From: an uncultured Bacteroidales bacterium
GTDB taxonomy: Bacteria > Bacteroidota > Bacteroidia > Bacteroidales > WCHB1-69
Assembly: GCA_937949745.1 (NCBI GenBank)
Contig: CALECM010000029.1
Coordinates: 1-26,282 of the forward strand
Reading direction: 5' to 3'
Length of the DNA stretch: 26,282 nt
Under the pieces are notes generated by a model. That model was given only the letters and a program-made list of their open reading frames with translations, made no database searches and was not told the DNA's origin. Of this stretch, positions 1-8,718 are shown piece after piece. Each line of letters begins with the position of its first letter. Position 1 is the stretch's first letter. The position numbers and the translations under genes were made by a program.

Positions 1-1
1 C

Positions 2-700
2 TCCTGTAGTATCCTTGAAAGTGTAAATATCGATTTCTATAAATTTTTTCAAATTGAAGGAATTTCCGGTATGGAATTCCGGAAATCTAAAATAAATATC
101 CTTGACCATACAGCTATTGTTTTCGCCAGTAAAAATACAGTCGACCATTTCTTCAATCTGGTAAAAGACCTGCGAATTGAGATTCCGGAAACGATGAAAT
201 ATTTTTGTGCAACGGATTCCATCGCACATTATCTACAGGTTTATATACCTTACAGAAAAAGAAAAATCCTTTTTGCCAAAAACAACAATCCCAACGGTAT
301 TTTTGATCTTTTCCTCAAGAATAAAGAGAATAATTTCCTTGTTCCGGGAGGTCCCGATTCAAATAATACGCAATACACGGATTTTTTCGATAAGCACGGA
401 ATTTCATATACACAGGCTGTCATTTTCAATGCAATACCTTCCAATATTAAAGATGATCTTGACATTACCAAATATGATATGCTCGTCTTTTTCAGTCCCT
501 ACGGCATCCAGGCATTCAAATATAATTTCCCGGATTTTGTGCAAGGTGAAATGGCCATCGGCGCATTGGGGCATAACACGGCAGCGGCTGTAAAAGCGGA
601 GGGATGGGAACTGCAGGTAATGGCGCCTACCAAAGAAACACCGTCCATTACCACAGCTATGGCCTATTTCTTAAAAGATCATGCTACCAGGAGAAGATAA
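2..700 (+). CDS. hemD: Uroporphyrinogen-III synthase, 5'-truncated by window edge
   Basis: HemD closes and isomerises hydroxymethylbilane to uroporphyrinogen III in cytosolic tetrapyrrole synthesis. The frame is open to the left edge, so the true start lies outside the window; the ATG at 71 is internal. About 232 residues are visible, against roughly 250 for the family. The stretch ILDHTAIVFASKNTVDHFF, then YRKRKILF and DYDMLVFFSP-type segments (here KYDMLVFFSPYGIQAFKYNFP), and the closing GALGHNTAAAVKAEGWELQV...PTKETPSITTAM are the usual Bacteroidales HemD pattern. The family is poorly conserved, so the call rests on the overall pattern plus the neighbours rnpA and yidD. The last 20 bases overlap rnpA, which suggests one transcript. 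Confidence 0.85.
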   Translation, partial: SCSILESVNIDFYKFFQIEGISGMEFRKSKINILDHTAIVFASKNTVDHFFNLVKDLRIEIPETMKYFCATDSIAHYLQVYIPYRKRKILFAKNNNPNGIFDLFLKNKENNFLVPGGPDSNNTQYTDFFDKHGISYTQAVIFNAIPSNIKDDLDITKYDMLVFFSPYGIQAFKYNFPDFVQGEMAIGALGHNTAAAVKAEGWELQVMAPTKETPSITTAMAYFLKDHATRRR

Positions 701-1118
701 AGAGAGCTCTTACTCTTTGACCAAACAGGAAAGAATAAGATCAGGGCTCATTTTCCAACAATTACTCCGGGAAAACCAATCCTTTTTCGTATATCCGTTC
801 AAATGTTTTTACCTGGTTTCACCAAGAAACGAGATCGACAATACGAATACCATCGGCATCAGCATCCCGAAAAAAAGGCTAAAAAGGGCTGTAGACCGTA
901 ACAGGATGAAAAGGATCATTAAGGAAGTTTATCGCATACATTACAAAAACCGATTGGACTATTTTTATGGGCAAAAAAATATAAGAGTTGCTTTTTTATT
1001 GGTTTATGTGTCCAAAAAAAAAGAAAATTTCGACTATATCAATAAAAAAATGGATGAAATAATAAGATTGCTCCTTTCGTTGGATTGTATTAAAACGGAA
1101 TCTTATGAGAATTCTTAA
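681..1118 (+). CDS. rnpA: Ribonuclease P protein component
   Basis: This is the protein subunit that binds RNase P RNA and the pre-tRNA 5' leader. It has 145 residues, slightly longer than the usual 115-130. The family signature is the basic RNR helix, seen here as KRAVDRNRMKRIIKEVYR around residues 68-85, preceded by a beta segment with IGISIPKKRLKRA. The start at 681 overlaps the end of hemD by 20 bases. The 3' end overlaps yidD by 14 bases, so the three genes are probably cotranscribed and translationally coupled. The rnpA-yidD pairing is conserved widely in bacteria; having hemD rather than rpmH upstream fits Bacteroidota. Confidence 0.95.
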   Translation: MLPGEDKESSYSLTKQERIRSGLIFQQLLRENQSFFVYPFKCFYLVSPRNEIDNTNTIGISIPKKRLKRAVDRNRMKRIIKEVYRIHYKNRLDYFYGQKNIRVAFLLVYVSKKKENFDYINKKMDEIIRLLLSLDCIKTESYENS

Positions 1119-1335
1119 AAAAGCATTAGCGTCTTTTTTTATATTCCTGATTAAAGTTTACCAGGTCACTCTTTCCCCTTTTCTGGGCGGAAGATGCCGC
1201 TACATGCCCACGTGTTCACATTATGGCATCGAAGCGATCAAAAAACACGGACCATTCAAAGGAGGATGGCTGGCTTTTAAAAGGATTCTATCGTGTAATC
1301 CGTGGGGAGGAAGCGGTTATGATCCCGTTCCGTAG
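1105..1335 (+). CDS. yidD: Membrane protein insertion efficiency factor YidD
   Basis: A 76-residue protein of the YidD family, which assists YidC/Sec-dependent insertion of inner-membrane proteins. An N-terminal amphipathic/hydrophobic helix (residues 6-25) is followed by the diagnostic block SPFLGGRCRYMPTCSHYGIE, then the GGWLAFKRILSCNPWGGSGYDPVP ending. The three cysteines (in GRCRY, PTCSHY and LSCNPW) sit at the usual places. The length matches the family (about 70-85). The start overlaps the end of rnpA. The protein ends right after the DPVP motif and lacks the extra C-terminal tail some homologues carry. Confidence 0.95.
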   Translation: MRILKKALASFFIFLIKVYQVTLSPFLGGRCRYMPTCSHYGIEAIKKHGPFKGGWLAFKRILSCNPWGGSGYDPVP

Positions 1336-1366
1336 CAATATAATGGGAAGTTTTTTAGAATAATGT

Positions 1367-1374
1367 TATCTTTG
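1367..1374 (+). promoter_or_regulatory. -7 box (TATCTTTG) of the pheT promoter
   Basis: A perfect TAnnTTTG box, the Bacteroidota primary-sigma -7 element, lies 46 bases before the pheT ATG. No good TTG sits 19-21 bases upstream, so the -33 half is weak or absent. Confidence 0.5.
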
Positions 1375-1420
1375 CACCGCTTTTTTGTAAAAATCAATCA
1401 TCAAACCCTGGAAAATATTT

Positions 1421-3877
1421 ATGAAAATTTCATTTAACTGGCTGAAACAATATTTGCAATTTGACCTTTCGGCTTTCGAAACAGGCAAATATTTAACTGA
1501 TTGCGGACTCGAAGTTGAAAGCATTGAGGATTTTGAATCAGTTAAGGGAGGTTTGCAGGGACTGGTTATCGGAGAGGTGCTAACCTGTGATAAATTACCT
1601 GATTCGGACCATTTAAAAATTACGACGGTCGATATAGGTACCGATCAGCCTTTGCAAATCGTTTGCGGAGCTTCGAATGTAGAAGCGGGGCAGAAAGTAG
1701 TTGTAGCACCTGTGGGCACCGTATTATACGGTAGCGGTGAACCTTTTACCATTAAAAAAAGCAAAATCCGCGGTACGTTGTCCGAAGGTATGATCTGTGC
1801 CGAAGATGAAATAGGCATAGGAAATTCCCATGACGGAATTATGGTTTTGGAAAATCATCTTGTTCCGGGCACACCGGCTTCCGACTATTTCAAAATTGAA
1901 AAAGACTATATTATCGAAATAGGCCTCACGCCCAACAGGAATGATGCTATCTCACATTTCGGTGTGGCACGTGACCTCCACGCGGTATTTAATATCCACA
2001 ATATTCCTTGCTCAGCCCTGCTTTTGCCTACTTCCCACGATTTTATACCGGCTGCTAAAAAAAATACCATCGACATTACAATCGAAAATAAAACCGATTG
2101 TCCCCGATATACAGGACTGTGTTTTGAGAATATCACGGTAAAAGAATCGCCGGAATGGCTTAAAAACCGTTTACGCTCGATCGGAGTCAGACCTATTAAT
2201 AATATAGTAGATATTACACAGTATGTGATGTTCGAATTGGGACAGCCTTTACATGCTTTCGATGCCGATCATATTACGGGTAACCGGGTTATTGTAAAAA
2301 ATCTTCCGCAAGGGACTCCTTTCGTCACACTGGACGGAAATGAAGTAAAACTGCACAGTGAAGACCTTATGATCTGTAATGCCGAAGAAGGGATGTGCAT
2401 CGCCGGGGTTTACGGCGGATTAAAATCAGGGGTGACGAAAAAAACCAAAAGGCTTTTCCTGGAAAGCGCTTATTTCAACCCGAAATCCATCCGTAAAACC
2501 TCTAAAAGACATAACCTGAAAACGGATTCGTCATTCCGGTATGAAAGGGGATGCGACCCGGATATTACGGTTTTTGCCATACGCAGGGCCGCCAATCTGA
2601 TACAGGAACTGGCGGGAGCATCCATCAGTTCCGAGATCATGGATATTTATCCGCATCCGATAGAACCGGCCAAGGTATTGCTGCCTTTCCGGGAAATTGA
2701 TGAAAAGGTCGGGAAAAGTATCGATAAAAAAATCATTTCCCGGATCCTCTTACTTTTAGGCATGGAAGTAGATAATATCGGCGACGAGCAACTCATGGTT
2801 TCCATACCGCCCATGCGGGCCGATGTTACCCGTGCCGCCGACCTTATCGAAGAAATCCTCAGGATCTACGGATATAATAATGTGGAAATCCCGAAGGAAT
2901 TCCATTACCAAATGAACGACCGGAACCGGATATCAAAGGAAAGGTGGAAAAAAGTATTCTCTACTTACCTGGTCAGTAACGGATTTTATGAGGTCATGAA
3001 CAATTCCCTGACGAAAGGCAGTTATGCCGCCACTTACGATTTCATTGACGAAAAGGAGACGGTACATATACTGAATCCTTTGAGCAATGAACTGGATGTG
3101 ATGAGGCAAACCCTGCTCTTTTCGGGACTGGAAAATATTATCAATAATATCCATAATAAAAATTCCAACCTTAAATTATTCGAATTCGGGAATATTTACA
3201 GGAAAAATCTTGATACTGATTCCCCGGATGGATCCGTAAGGTTTATTGAAACTCCCCGCCTGTCACTGTTTGTAACCGGTAAAGACGGGGATAATATGTG
3301 GAACCATCAGGCGACGGATCTGGATTTCTTTTATTTAAAAAACATCATCGGGAATTTATTACTTAAGATCCGTTATCCCATGGAAGAAATGAGTTACGGT
3401 CCTTCTGAAAATCCAATATTCCTTGAAGGGATTACCTTTAACCATCATAACCGTCCTGTTATTGAAATAGGCGAAGTACATCCCGCAATTCTCAAAAAAT
3501 TTGACATCAGGAATCCTGTTTTTTATGCCGATATCGAATTGGAATCTCTCTATCCGTATTGTTTTTTAAGACCCGTAGAATTCAAATCCATACCGGTATT
3601 TCCCTCCGTTAAGAGGGATCTGGCCCTGGTGGTAGATGAAAAGGTAACGTATGCGGAACTGGAAAATATCGCCTATAAATATGGTTCTAAACTTTTGAAA
3701 AGTGTTTCTTTATTTGATGTTTACCAGGGCGATAAAATTGAATCAGGGAAAAAATCCTATGCCCTTAATTTTGTTTTGCAACATCCCGATAAAACCCTTA
3801 CGGACGAAGAGATCAATAAAGTGATGAACAAATTGACGCGTGGTTTTAATTCGGAAGCAGGCGCGCAACTAAGATAA
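1421..3877 (+). CDS. pheT: Phenylalanine-tRNA ligase beta subunit
   Basis: The large subunit of the (alpha-beta)2 enzyme that charges tRNA-Phe. It has 818 residues, the normal length. Domains in order: an N-terminal B1 segment (MKISFNWLKQYL); an EMAP/OB tRNA-binding domain at about 42-150 (GLVIGEVLTCDKLPDSDHLK, CGASNVEAGQKVVVAPVG); B3/B4 editing domains at about 210-400 (RYTGLCFENI, VDITQYVMFELGQPLHAFD, SSFRYERGCDP); B5 at about 405-480; the catalytic-like core; and a C-terminal FDX-ACB anticodon-binding domain from about 720 (FPSVKRDLALVVDE...). The alpha subunit gene pheS is not in the window, which is common in Bacteroidota. The gene has its own -7 box. Confidence 0.97.
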   Translation: MKISFNWLKQYLQFDLSAFETGKYLTDCGLEVESIEDFESVKGGLQGLVIGEVLTCDKLPDSDHLKITTVDIGTDQPLQIVCGASNVEAGQKVVVAPVGTVLYGSGEPFTIKKSKIRGTLSEGMICAEDEIGIGNSHDGIMVLENHLVPGTPASDYFKIEKDYIIEIGLTPNRNDAISHFGVARDLHAVFNIHNIPCSALLLPTSHDFIPAAKKNTIDITIENKTDCPRYTGLCFENITVKESPEWLKNRLRSIGVRPINNIVDITQYVMFELGQPLHAFDADHITGNRVIVKNLPQGTPFVTLDGNEVKLHSEDLMICNAEEGMCIAGVYGGLKSGVTKKTKRLFLESAYFNPKSIRKTSKRHNLKTDSSFRYERGCDPDITVFAIRRAANLIQELAGASISSEIMDIYPHPIEPAKVLLPFREIDEKVGKSIDKKIISRILLLLGMEVDNIGDEQLMVSIPPMRADVTRAADLIEEILRIYGYNNVEIPKEFHYQMNDRNRISKERWKKVFSTYLVSNGFYEVMNNSLTKGSYAATYDFIDEKETVHILNPLSNELDVMRQTLLFSGLENIINNIHNKNSNLKLFEFGNIYRKNLDTDSPDGSVRFIETPRLSLFVTGKDGDNMWNHQATDLDFFYLKNIIGNLLLKIRYPMEEMSYGPSENPIFLEGITFNHHNRPVIEIGEVHPAILKKFDIRNPVFYADIELESLYPYCFLRPVEFKSIPVFPSVKRDLALVVDEKVTYAELENIAYKYGSKLLKSVSLFDVYQGDKIESGKKSYALNFVLQHPDKTLTDEEINKVMNKLTRGFNSEAGAQLR

Positions 3878-3896
3878 TTTTCATAAAAGGAACACG

Positions 3897-4481
3897 ATGA
3901 AAATTATCCGGAATTTAGAGCAGCCGCTTCATCTGAAAAATCCCGTTATTACCATAGGTTCTTTTGACGGAGTTCATTTGGGGCACAGGAGAATTTTCCA
4001 CCAATTAAAGGAAAATGCCAAACAAAGAGACGGAAACAGCGTTATTCTCACATTTGATCCGCATCCCCAGGAATTACTGAACCCTGATTCGGATTTTTTC
4101 CTGATCAATACGATGGATGAAAAAATAAAACTGATTGAACAGGAAGAAGTTGACTATCTGGTGATCCTGCCCTTTAACCGGGAACTGGCTGATATGACAT
4201 TCACCCGTTTTTTGAATGAGATTTTAATCGACCGGCTGGGAGTCAAAGCTATTGTGATGGGACCGAATCACTCTTTCGGCAGAAACAGGGAGGGTTCTTT
4301 CGAGTCCATCTCGCAATATACCAGGGAGAAAGGGATCGACATCATATTAGTTCCGGAATTTATTACCCGTGATTGTGCCGTAAGATCCCGTAAAATAAGA
4401 GAACTGATCAAGAACCGCCAATGGGAAGAAGCGCAAGCTTTATTAGGACATGAGGTTCGATTCCCTGATACCATATCATAA
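3897..4481 (+). CDS. Single-domain FAD synthase (RibF N-terminal half only)
   Basis: A 194-residue protein matching only the FMN adenylyltransferase half of bifunctional RibF; ordinary RibF is about 310 residues. Visible motifs are the nucleotidyltransferase signature GSFDGVHLGH (residues 21-30, HxGH type), TFDPHPQELL, the GPNHSFGRNREG turn (122-133, usually G-D-F-x-F-G), and the closing AVRSRKIRELIKNRQWEEAQALLG (161-184, usually S-S-T-x-IR). The riboflavin kinase domain is missing. Only 42 bases separate the stop from topA and they do not encode one, so this is not a frameshift. It could be a genuine stand-alone FAD synthase with a separate full RibF elsewhere, or a paralogue with another nucleotidyl-transfer substrate. 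It lies 19 bases after pheT. Confidence 0.82.
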   Translation: MKIIRNLEQPLHLKNPVITIGSFDGVHLGHRRIFHQLKENAKQRDGNSVILTFDPHPQELLNPDSDFFLINTMDEKIKLIEQEEVDYLVILPFNRELADMTFTRFLNEILIDRLGVKAIVMGPNHSFGRNREGSFESISQYTREKGIDIILVPEFITRDCAVRSRKIRELIKNRQWEEAQALLGHEVRFPDTIS

Positions 4482-4493
4482 AAAAGAAAATTG

Positions 4494-4501
4494 TAATTTT
4501 G
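4494..4501 (+). promoter_or_regulatory. -7 box (TAATTTTG) of the topA promoter
   Basis: A perfect TAnnTTTG element lies 22 bases before the ATG at 4524, in the short gap after the FAD synthase gene. No clear TTG at the -33 distance is seen. Confidence 0.45.
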
Positions 4502-4523
4502 CACTATAAAATTGTTAAAACAG

Positions 4524-7022
4524 ATGAGTAAAAACCTGATTATTGTCGAATCTCCTGCCAAAGCTAAAACCATACAGAAATTTATCGGAAAAGATTACGA
4601 AGTAATCTCCAGTAAGGGACATGTACGGGATTTGCCACAAAAAGATTTAGGCATTGACATATCCAAAAATTTTAAACCTAAATATGATATTCTCGACAAT
4701 AAAAAGAAACTCATTGCGGATATAAAAAAGATGGCGGACGAGGCAGATACTGTCTGGCTCGCGACTGACGACGACCGTGAAGGTGAGGCCATTTCATGGC
4801 ATTTGATCGAATCGGCCAAAATTCCTGTTTCGAAAGTTAAACGTATTGTTTTCCACGAGATCACCAAGCCTGCCATTGAAAATGCGCTGGCGCATCCCCG
4901 GGATCTGGATATTGACCTGGTGAACGCACAACAGGCCAGAAGAATACTGGACCGGCTGGTGGGATTTGAACTCTCGCCGGTATTATGGCGGAAAGTAAAA
5001 CCCCAATTATCGGCAGGACGGGTTCAGTCAGTAGCCGTGAAACTGATCGTCGAAAGGGAACATGAAATCCAGGCTTTCCAAAGTACTTCTTCTTTCCGGG
5101 TTCTGGGACAATTTTTATCGGATTCCAAAGAAGAGAAATTACTGGACGCGGAATTGAACCGCAAATTTGCTACCGGTGAAGAAGTGAGGTCATTTCTGGA
5201 AGATTGCAGGAAAGCTTCTTTTTCCATATCATCCGTAGAAAAAAATCCGGGAAAGAAATCCCCCTCCGCCCCTTTTACCACTTCCACCCTGCAACAGGAA
5301 GCCGCCCGGAAATTAGGTTTTTCGGTGAATAAAACCATGGTTGTGGCACAGCAATTATACGAGGCCGGATTTATCACATACATGAGGACCGACTCGGTGA
5401 ATCTCTCCGATTATGCATTATCCGAAGCCAGGGACCAGATCACTACTCTCTACGGTAGTGAATATCACCGTCAGAAAAAATATGCGACCAAAAGTAAAAA
5501 CGCGCAGGAAGCTCATGAAGCGATCAGACCCACCTCCTTTGCTAACCAGACTATTCCCGGGGATACTTTCTCAAAAAGATTATATGATCTTATCTGGAAA
5601 AGGACTATTGCTTCACAGATGAGCGACGCCATCACCGAAAAAACGGAAATTACCATTCCGGTGTCCAACCGGGAGGAGAAATTTATCGCTACGGGAGAAG
5701 TAATTCTTTTCCAGGGATTTCTCAAAGTATATATTGAATCCAGGGATGAAGAAGAGAACGAAGAGATCAAAGGGCTGTTGCCTCCTTTCGCGCAAAACGA
5801 AAAAATGCTGCTTCAGGAAATCAGAGCCGTTCAGCGTTACGCACAGCCGCCGGCACGTTACACCGAAGCCAGCTTAGTAAAAAAACTCGAAGAACTGGGT
5901 ATCGGCCGACCGTCCACTTACGCGCCTATTATCTCTACCATACAGAAAAGAGATTATGTGGTAAAAGAATCCCGTCCGGGTAACGAACGTGATTTTACGC
6001 AATTCATCCTTAAAAACGATACGATTAAGGAAGAGACCAAAAAAGAAAAATACGGTCAGGAAAAAGATAAATTATTCCCCACTGATATAGGCATTGTCGT
6101 CAATGATTATTTGCAGAATAATTTCCAGAATATCATGGATTATAAGTTCACGGCACGGGTAGAAGAAGAGTTCGATGATATTGCCGACGGCGATATGGCC
6201 TGGGAAGAGATGATCAGGAATTTCTATTCGGGATTCCACGATTCCGTAGACCAGGCAATGACCTATTCGGCCAAAGCCAGCGGAGAACGCCTGTTGGGAC
6301 AGGATCCGGTAACTAACAAAAATGTTTATGCTAAATTGGGCAAGTACGGTGCCATGGCACAGATCGGGGAAAATTATGAGGATGATAAACCGAGATACGC
6401 ACGCCTAAAGTCTACTCAATTTATCGATACCATTACCCTGGAAGAAGCTTTGGACCTTTTTAAGCTTCCGAGGAATTTAGGTCTTTATAATGAAATTGAG
6501 GTAACGGTGGGACTGGGACGTTTCGGTCCGTATATTCGTTACAATAACCAGTTTATCTCCGTACCGAAAGATGAAGACCCGCTGGAGATCACGCTTGAAA
6601 GAGCTATTGAGCTGATTGAAGAAAAGAAGAAAATAGACAAAGACCGTGAGCCCAAACTTTTAGGCACTTATGAGGACAAAGAAGTTATGATGATTGTGGG
6701 TAAATACGGACCTTATATTAAATACGACGGCCAGAATATTACCCTGGACAAAAATAAAATAGAGAACCTCACTCTGGAAGATGCGATCGATGTTATCCGG
6801 AATGCCAAAACGAAAAATGTGCTGGTTTCATATGACGAAAACCCCGATATTAAAGTGATGAATGGCCGCTATGGCGCCTATATTACCAACGGAACCGACA
6901 ATTACAAGATTCCCAAAGACGTAACACCGGAAAATATCACCTATAGCGAATGTCTGGAAATCATTAAAAACACCACGCCTACCGCTAAAAAAAGAGGTAC
7001 CCGGAAAACGACCCGAAAGTAA
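4524..7022 (+). CDS. topA: DNA topoisomerase I (type IA)
   Basis: Relaxes negative supercoils through a 5'-phosphotyrosine intermediate. The start is taken at ATG 4524 (MSKNLIIVESPAKAK), not the in-frame TTG at 4512, because the family begins at this motif; this gives 832 residues. The Toprim domain is at about 1-120 with E9 (IIVESPAKA) and the acidic triad in DDDREGE (82-88). The catalytic Tyr lies in GFITYMRTDS (Y286). ARYTEASLVKKLEELGIGRPSTYA is the following core motif. After about residue 600 the protein carries about four C-terminal topoisomerase repeats (LGKYGAMAQIG, LGRFGPYIRY, VGKYGPYIKY, NGRYGAYITN) and a basic tail. No zinc-finger cysteine quartets are present, unlike E. coli TopA, as is normal for Bacteroidota. 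Confidence 0.97.
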   Translation: MSKNLIIVESPAKAKTIQKFIGKDYEVISSKGHVRDLPQKDLGIDISKNFKPKYDILDNKKKLIADIKKMADEADTVWLATDDDREGEAISWHLIESAKIPVSKVKRIVFHEITKPAIENALAHPRDLDIDLVNAQQARRILDRLVGFELSPVLWRKVKPQLSAGRVQSVAVKLIVEREHEIQAFQSTSSFRVLGQFLSDSKEEKLLDAELNRKFATGEEVRSFLEDCRKASFSISSVEKNPGKKSPSAPFTTSTLQQEAARKLGFSVNKTMVVAQQLYEAGFITYMRTDSVNLSDYALSEARDQITTLYGSEYHRQKKYATKSKNAQEAHEAIRPTSFANQTIPGDTFSKRLYDLIWKRTIASQMSDAITEKTEITIPVSNREEKFIATGEVILFQGFLKVYIESRDEEENEEIKGLLPPFAQNEKMLLQEIRAVQRYAQPPARYTEASLVKKLEELGIGRPSTYAPIISTIQKRDYVVKESRPGNERDFTQFILKNDTIKEETKKEKYGQEKDKLFPTDIGIVVNDYLQNNFQNIMDYKFTARVEEEFDDIADGDMAWEEMIRNFYSGFHDSVDQAMTYSAKASGERLLGQDPVTNKNVYAKLGKYGAMAQIGENYEDDKPRYARLKSTQFIDTITLEEALDLFKLPRNLGLYNEIEVTVGLGRFGPYIRYNNQFISVPKDEDPLEITLERAIELIEEKKKIDKDREPKLLGTYEDKEVMMIVGKYGPYIKYDGQNITLDKNKIENLTLEDAIDVIRNAKTKNVLVSYDENPDIKVMNGRYGAYITNGTDNYKIPKDVTPENITYSECLEIIKNTTPTAKKRGTRKTTRK

Positions 7023-7058
7023 CTGATGATATGATATAAGGATACAACAAATATATTT

Positions 7059-8234
7059 ATGGATTTATCCGCTTTATTTCTTCCTGTTGAATTTGATAAA
7101 TTGGGACTTTCTTTTTCCCATACTGATAACCAACTTTTATTGAATACCATAGTATTTAATGATGGACAGGACGAGCCTGACCTTTCCGATGTCCGGATCG
7201 TGATCATGGGAATTCCGGAATCCCGGAACAGTTATCAAAACCATTCTTCCTCACTTGCTCCCGACGAGATAAGGCGACAGTTTTACCGGCTATACTGCTG
7301 GGATAAAAAAGTAAATATACTGGATCTGGGAAATTTGATTATCGGGGAAACTCCGGAAGATACTTACACGATCCTGTCGGATATCATTGCCTTCTTCCTG
7401 GATGCCCATATTATCCCGATCATATTGGGCGGCAGTAACGACCTGGCTTATGCCTGTTATCGGGGATATGAAAGGCTTGAACGCGTGGTCAATATCGTTT
7501 CGGTAGATGCCCGTTTCGACCTGGGGGAAGAAGACGCGGCCATTAAATCCAACGCGTACCTTAATAAGATTATCCTTCAGCAGCCTAATTACCTGCTCAA
7601 TTATTCCAATATCGGATATCAGACTTATATGAACAGTCCGGAATCTATGGAATTAATGAAAAAATTATATTTCGAGACCTACCGTGTCGGCATGATCAGG
7701 CAGAATATGGAAGAAACGGAACCGATCGTACGGAATGCCGAGATGATGTCTATTGACATTTCCGCCGTACGTAAACCGGATGCACCCGGAAATCCCCACG
7801 GATCCGCCAATGGATTTTACGGGGAAGAAATATGCCAGATCGCCCGTTATGCGGGATTAAGTGATAATTTATCATCCTTCGGTATATACGAATATGACCC
7901 GACGCTGGACTACCATAACCAGACTTCCCAATTAATCAGCCATATTATCTGGTATTTTGTGGAGGGGTACATTAACAGATTGAATGATATCTCTTTCAAA
8001 AATAAAAACAATTATACACGTCACAGTGTTACAGTTTCGGAAAGTACGAACGAACTTATTTTTTACCGTAGCAAAAAGAGCGGACGCTGGTGGATGATCG
8101 TGCCGATTATCAACATACAGAAAAATACTGAACAGAAATATTTTCTTCCCTGCTCTAAAGAAGATTACGAAACAGCCTGCGGTGATAAGATACCGGAAAG
8201 ATGGTGGAGAGCTTTTCAGAAACTTAATCGGTAA
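7059..8234 (+). CDS. Arginase/formimidoylglutamase-fold protein with degenerate metal site
   Basis: A 391-residue protein with the ureohydrolase (arginase/agmatinase/HutG) fold pattern. The landmarks are recognisable but altered. GGSND (124-128) stands where the family has GG-D/x-H, so the His ligand is Asn. SVDARFDLG (148-156) stands where DAHxD is expected, so His is Arg while both Asp remain. MMSIDISAVRKPDAPG (229-244) has D233 but Ser235 instead of the second Asp. GIYEYDP (275-281) keeps the usual Glu. With at least three of six manganese ligands replaced it is unlikely to be a standard ureohydrolase. A C-terminal part of about 85 residues after 305 (FYRSKKSGRWWMIVP...KIPERWWRAFQKLNR) is not part of the arginase fold. 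It follows topA by 36 bases and precedes mscL by 23. Function unknown. Confidence 0.75.
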   Translation: MDLSALFLPVEFDKLGLSFSHTDNQLLLNTIVFNDGQDEPDLSDVRIVIMGIPESRNSYQNHSSSLAPDEIRRQFYRLYCWDKKVNILDLGNLIIGETPEDTYTILSDIIAFFLDAHIIPIILGGSNDLAYACYRGYERLERVVNIVSVDARFDLGEEDAAIKSNAYLNKIILQQPNYLLNYSNIGYQTYMNSPESMELMKKLYFETYRVGMIRQNMEETEPIVRNAEMMSIDISAVRKPDAPGNPHGSANGFYGEEICQIARYAGLSDNLSSFGIYEYDPTLDYHNQTSQLISHIIWYFVEGYINRLNDISFKNKNNYTRHSVTVSESTNELIFYRSKKSGRWWMIVPIINIQKNTEQKYFLPCSKEDYETACGDKIPERWWRAFQKLNR

Positions 8235-8257
8235 GTTAAATTTAAAAAACTGGAATA

Positions 8258-8680
8258 ATGAGTAATTTTTTGAAAGAATTTAAAGAATTTGCCATGCGGG
8301 GCAATATGCTGGATATGGCGGTCGGGATTATTGTAGGAGCCGGATTTGGTAAAATCGTTACCTCCCTGGTCAATGATATCCTTATGCCTCCCATCGGCAT
8401 GCTTCTGGGTAATGTCAATTTCACAGACCTCAAAATTACTTTACGGCAGGCTTTTACGGATGCTGCCGGAGTCGCACAGCCAGCCGTAACCATCAACTAC
8501 GGGAATTTCATCCAGGTAGTAATAGATTTTGTGATTATTGCTTTCTGTGTTTTCCTGGTTGTTAAAATGATGAACCAGCTCCGACAAAAACCTAAAGAGG
8601 AAACCGCTGTACCGCCCGCTCCTACCGAAGATCAAAAATTACTGACGGAAATAAGGGATCTTCTTAAAGAGAAAAAATAG
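8258..8680 (+). CDS. mscL: Large-conductance mechanosensitive channel MscL
   Basis: Homopentameric inner-membrane safety valve that opens under hypo-osmotic tension. The 140-residue length is typical. The N-terminal amphipathic helix and TM1 carry the family block EFKEFAMRGNMLDMAVGIIVGAGFGKIV, with the glycine-rich pore-lining segment. Next come NDILMPPIGMLLG, a periplasmic loop (about 48-80), TM2 (NFIQVVIDFVIIAFCVFLVVKMMN, about 82-107), and a cytoplasmic helix ending in EDQKLLTEIRDLLKEKK. All family landmarks are intact. It sits 23 bases after the arginase-fold gene. Confidence 0.96.
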   Translation: MSNFLKEFKEFAMRGNMLDMAVGIIVGAGFGKIVTSLVNDILMPPIGMLLGNVNFTDLKITLRQAFTDAAGVAQPAVTINYGNFIQVVIDFVIIAFCVFLVVKMMNQLRQKPKEETAVPPAPTEDQKLLTEIRDLLKEKK

Positions 8681-8718
8681 TGTAACCAAAAGCCATTTAC
8701 ATTAACCATTCCATAGAG

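Noticed and set aside
4482..4523. Frameshifted riboflavin kinase domain after the FAD synthase
   Set aside because: The gap to topA is only 42 bases and contains a promoter-like box; no room for the domain.
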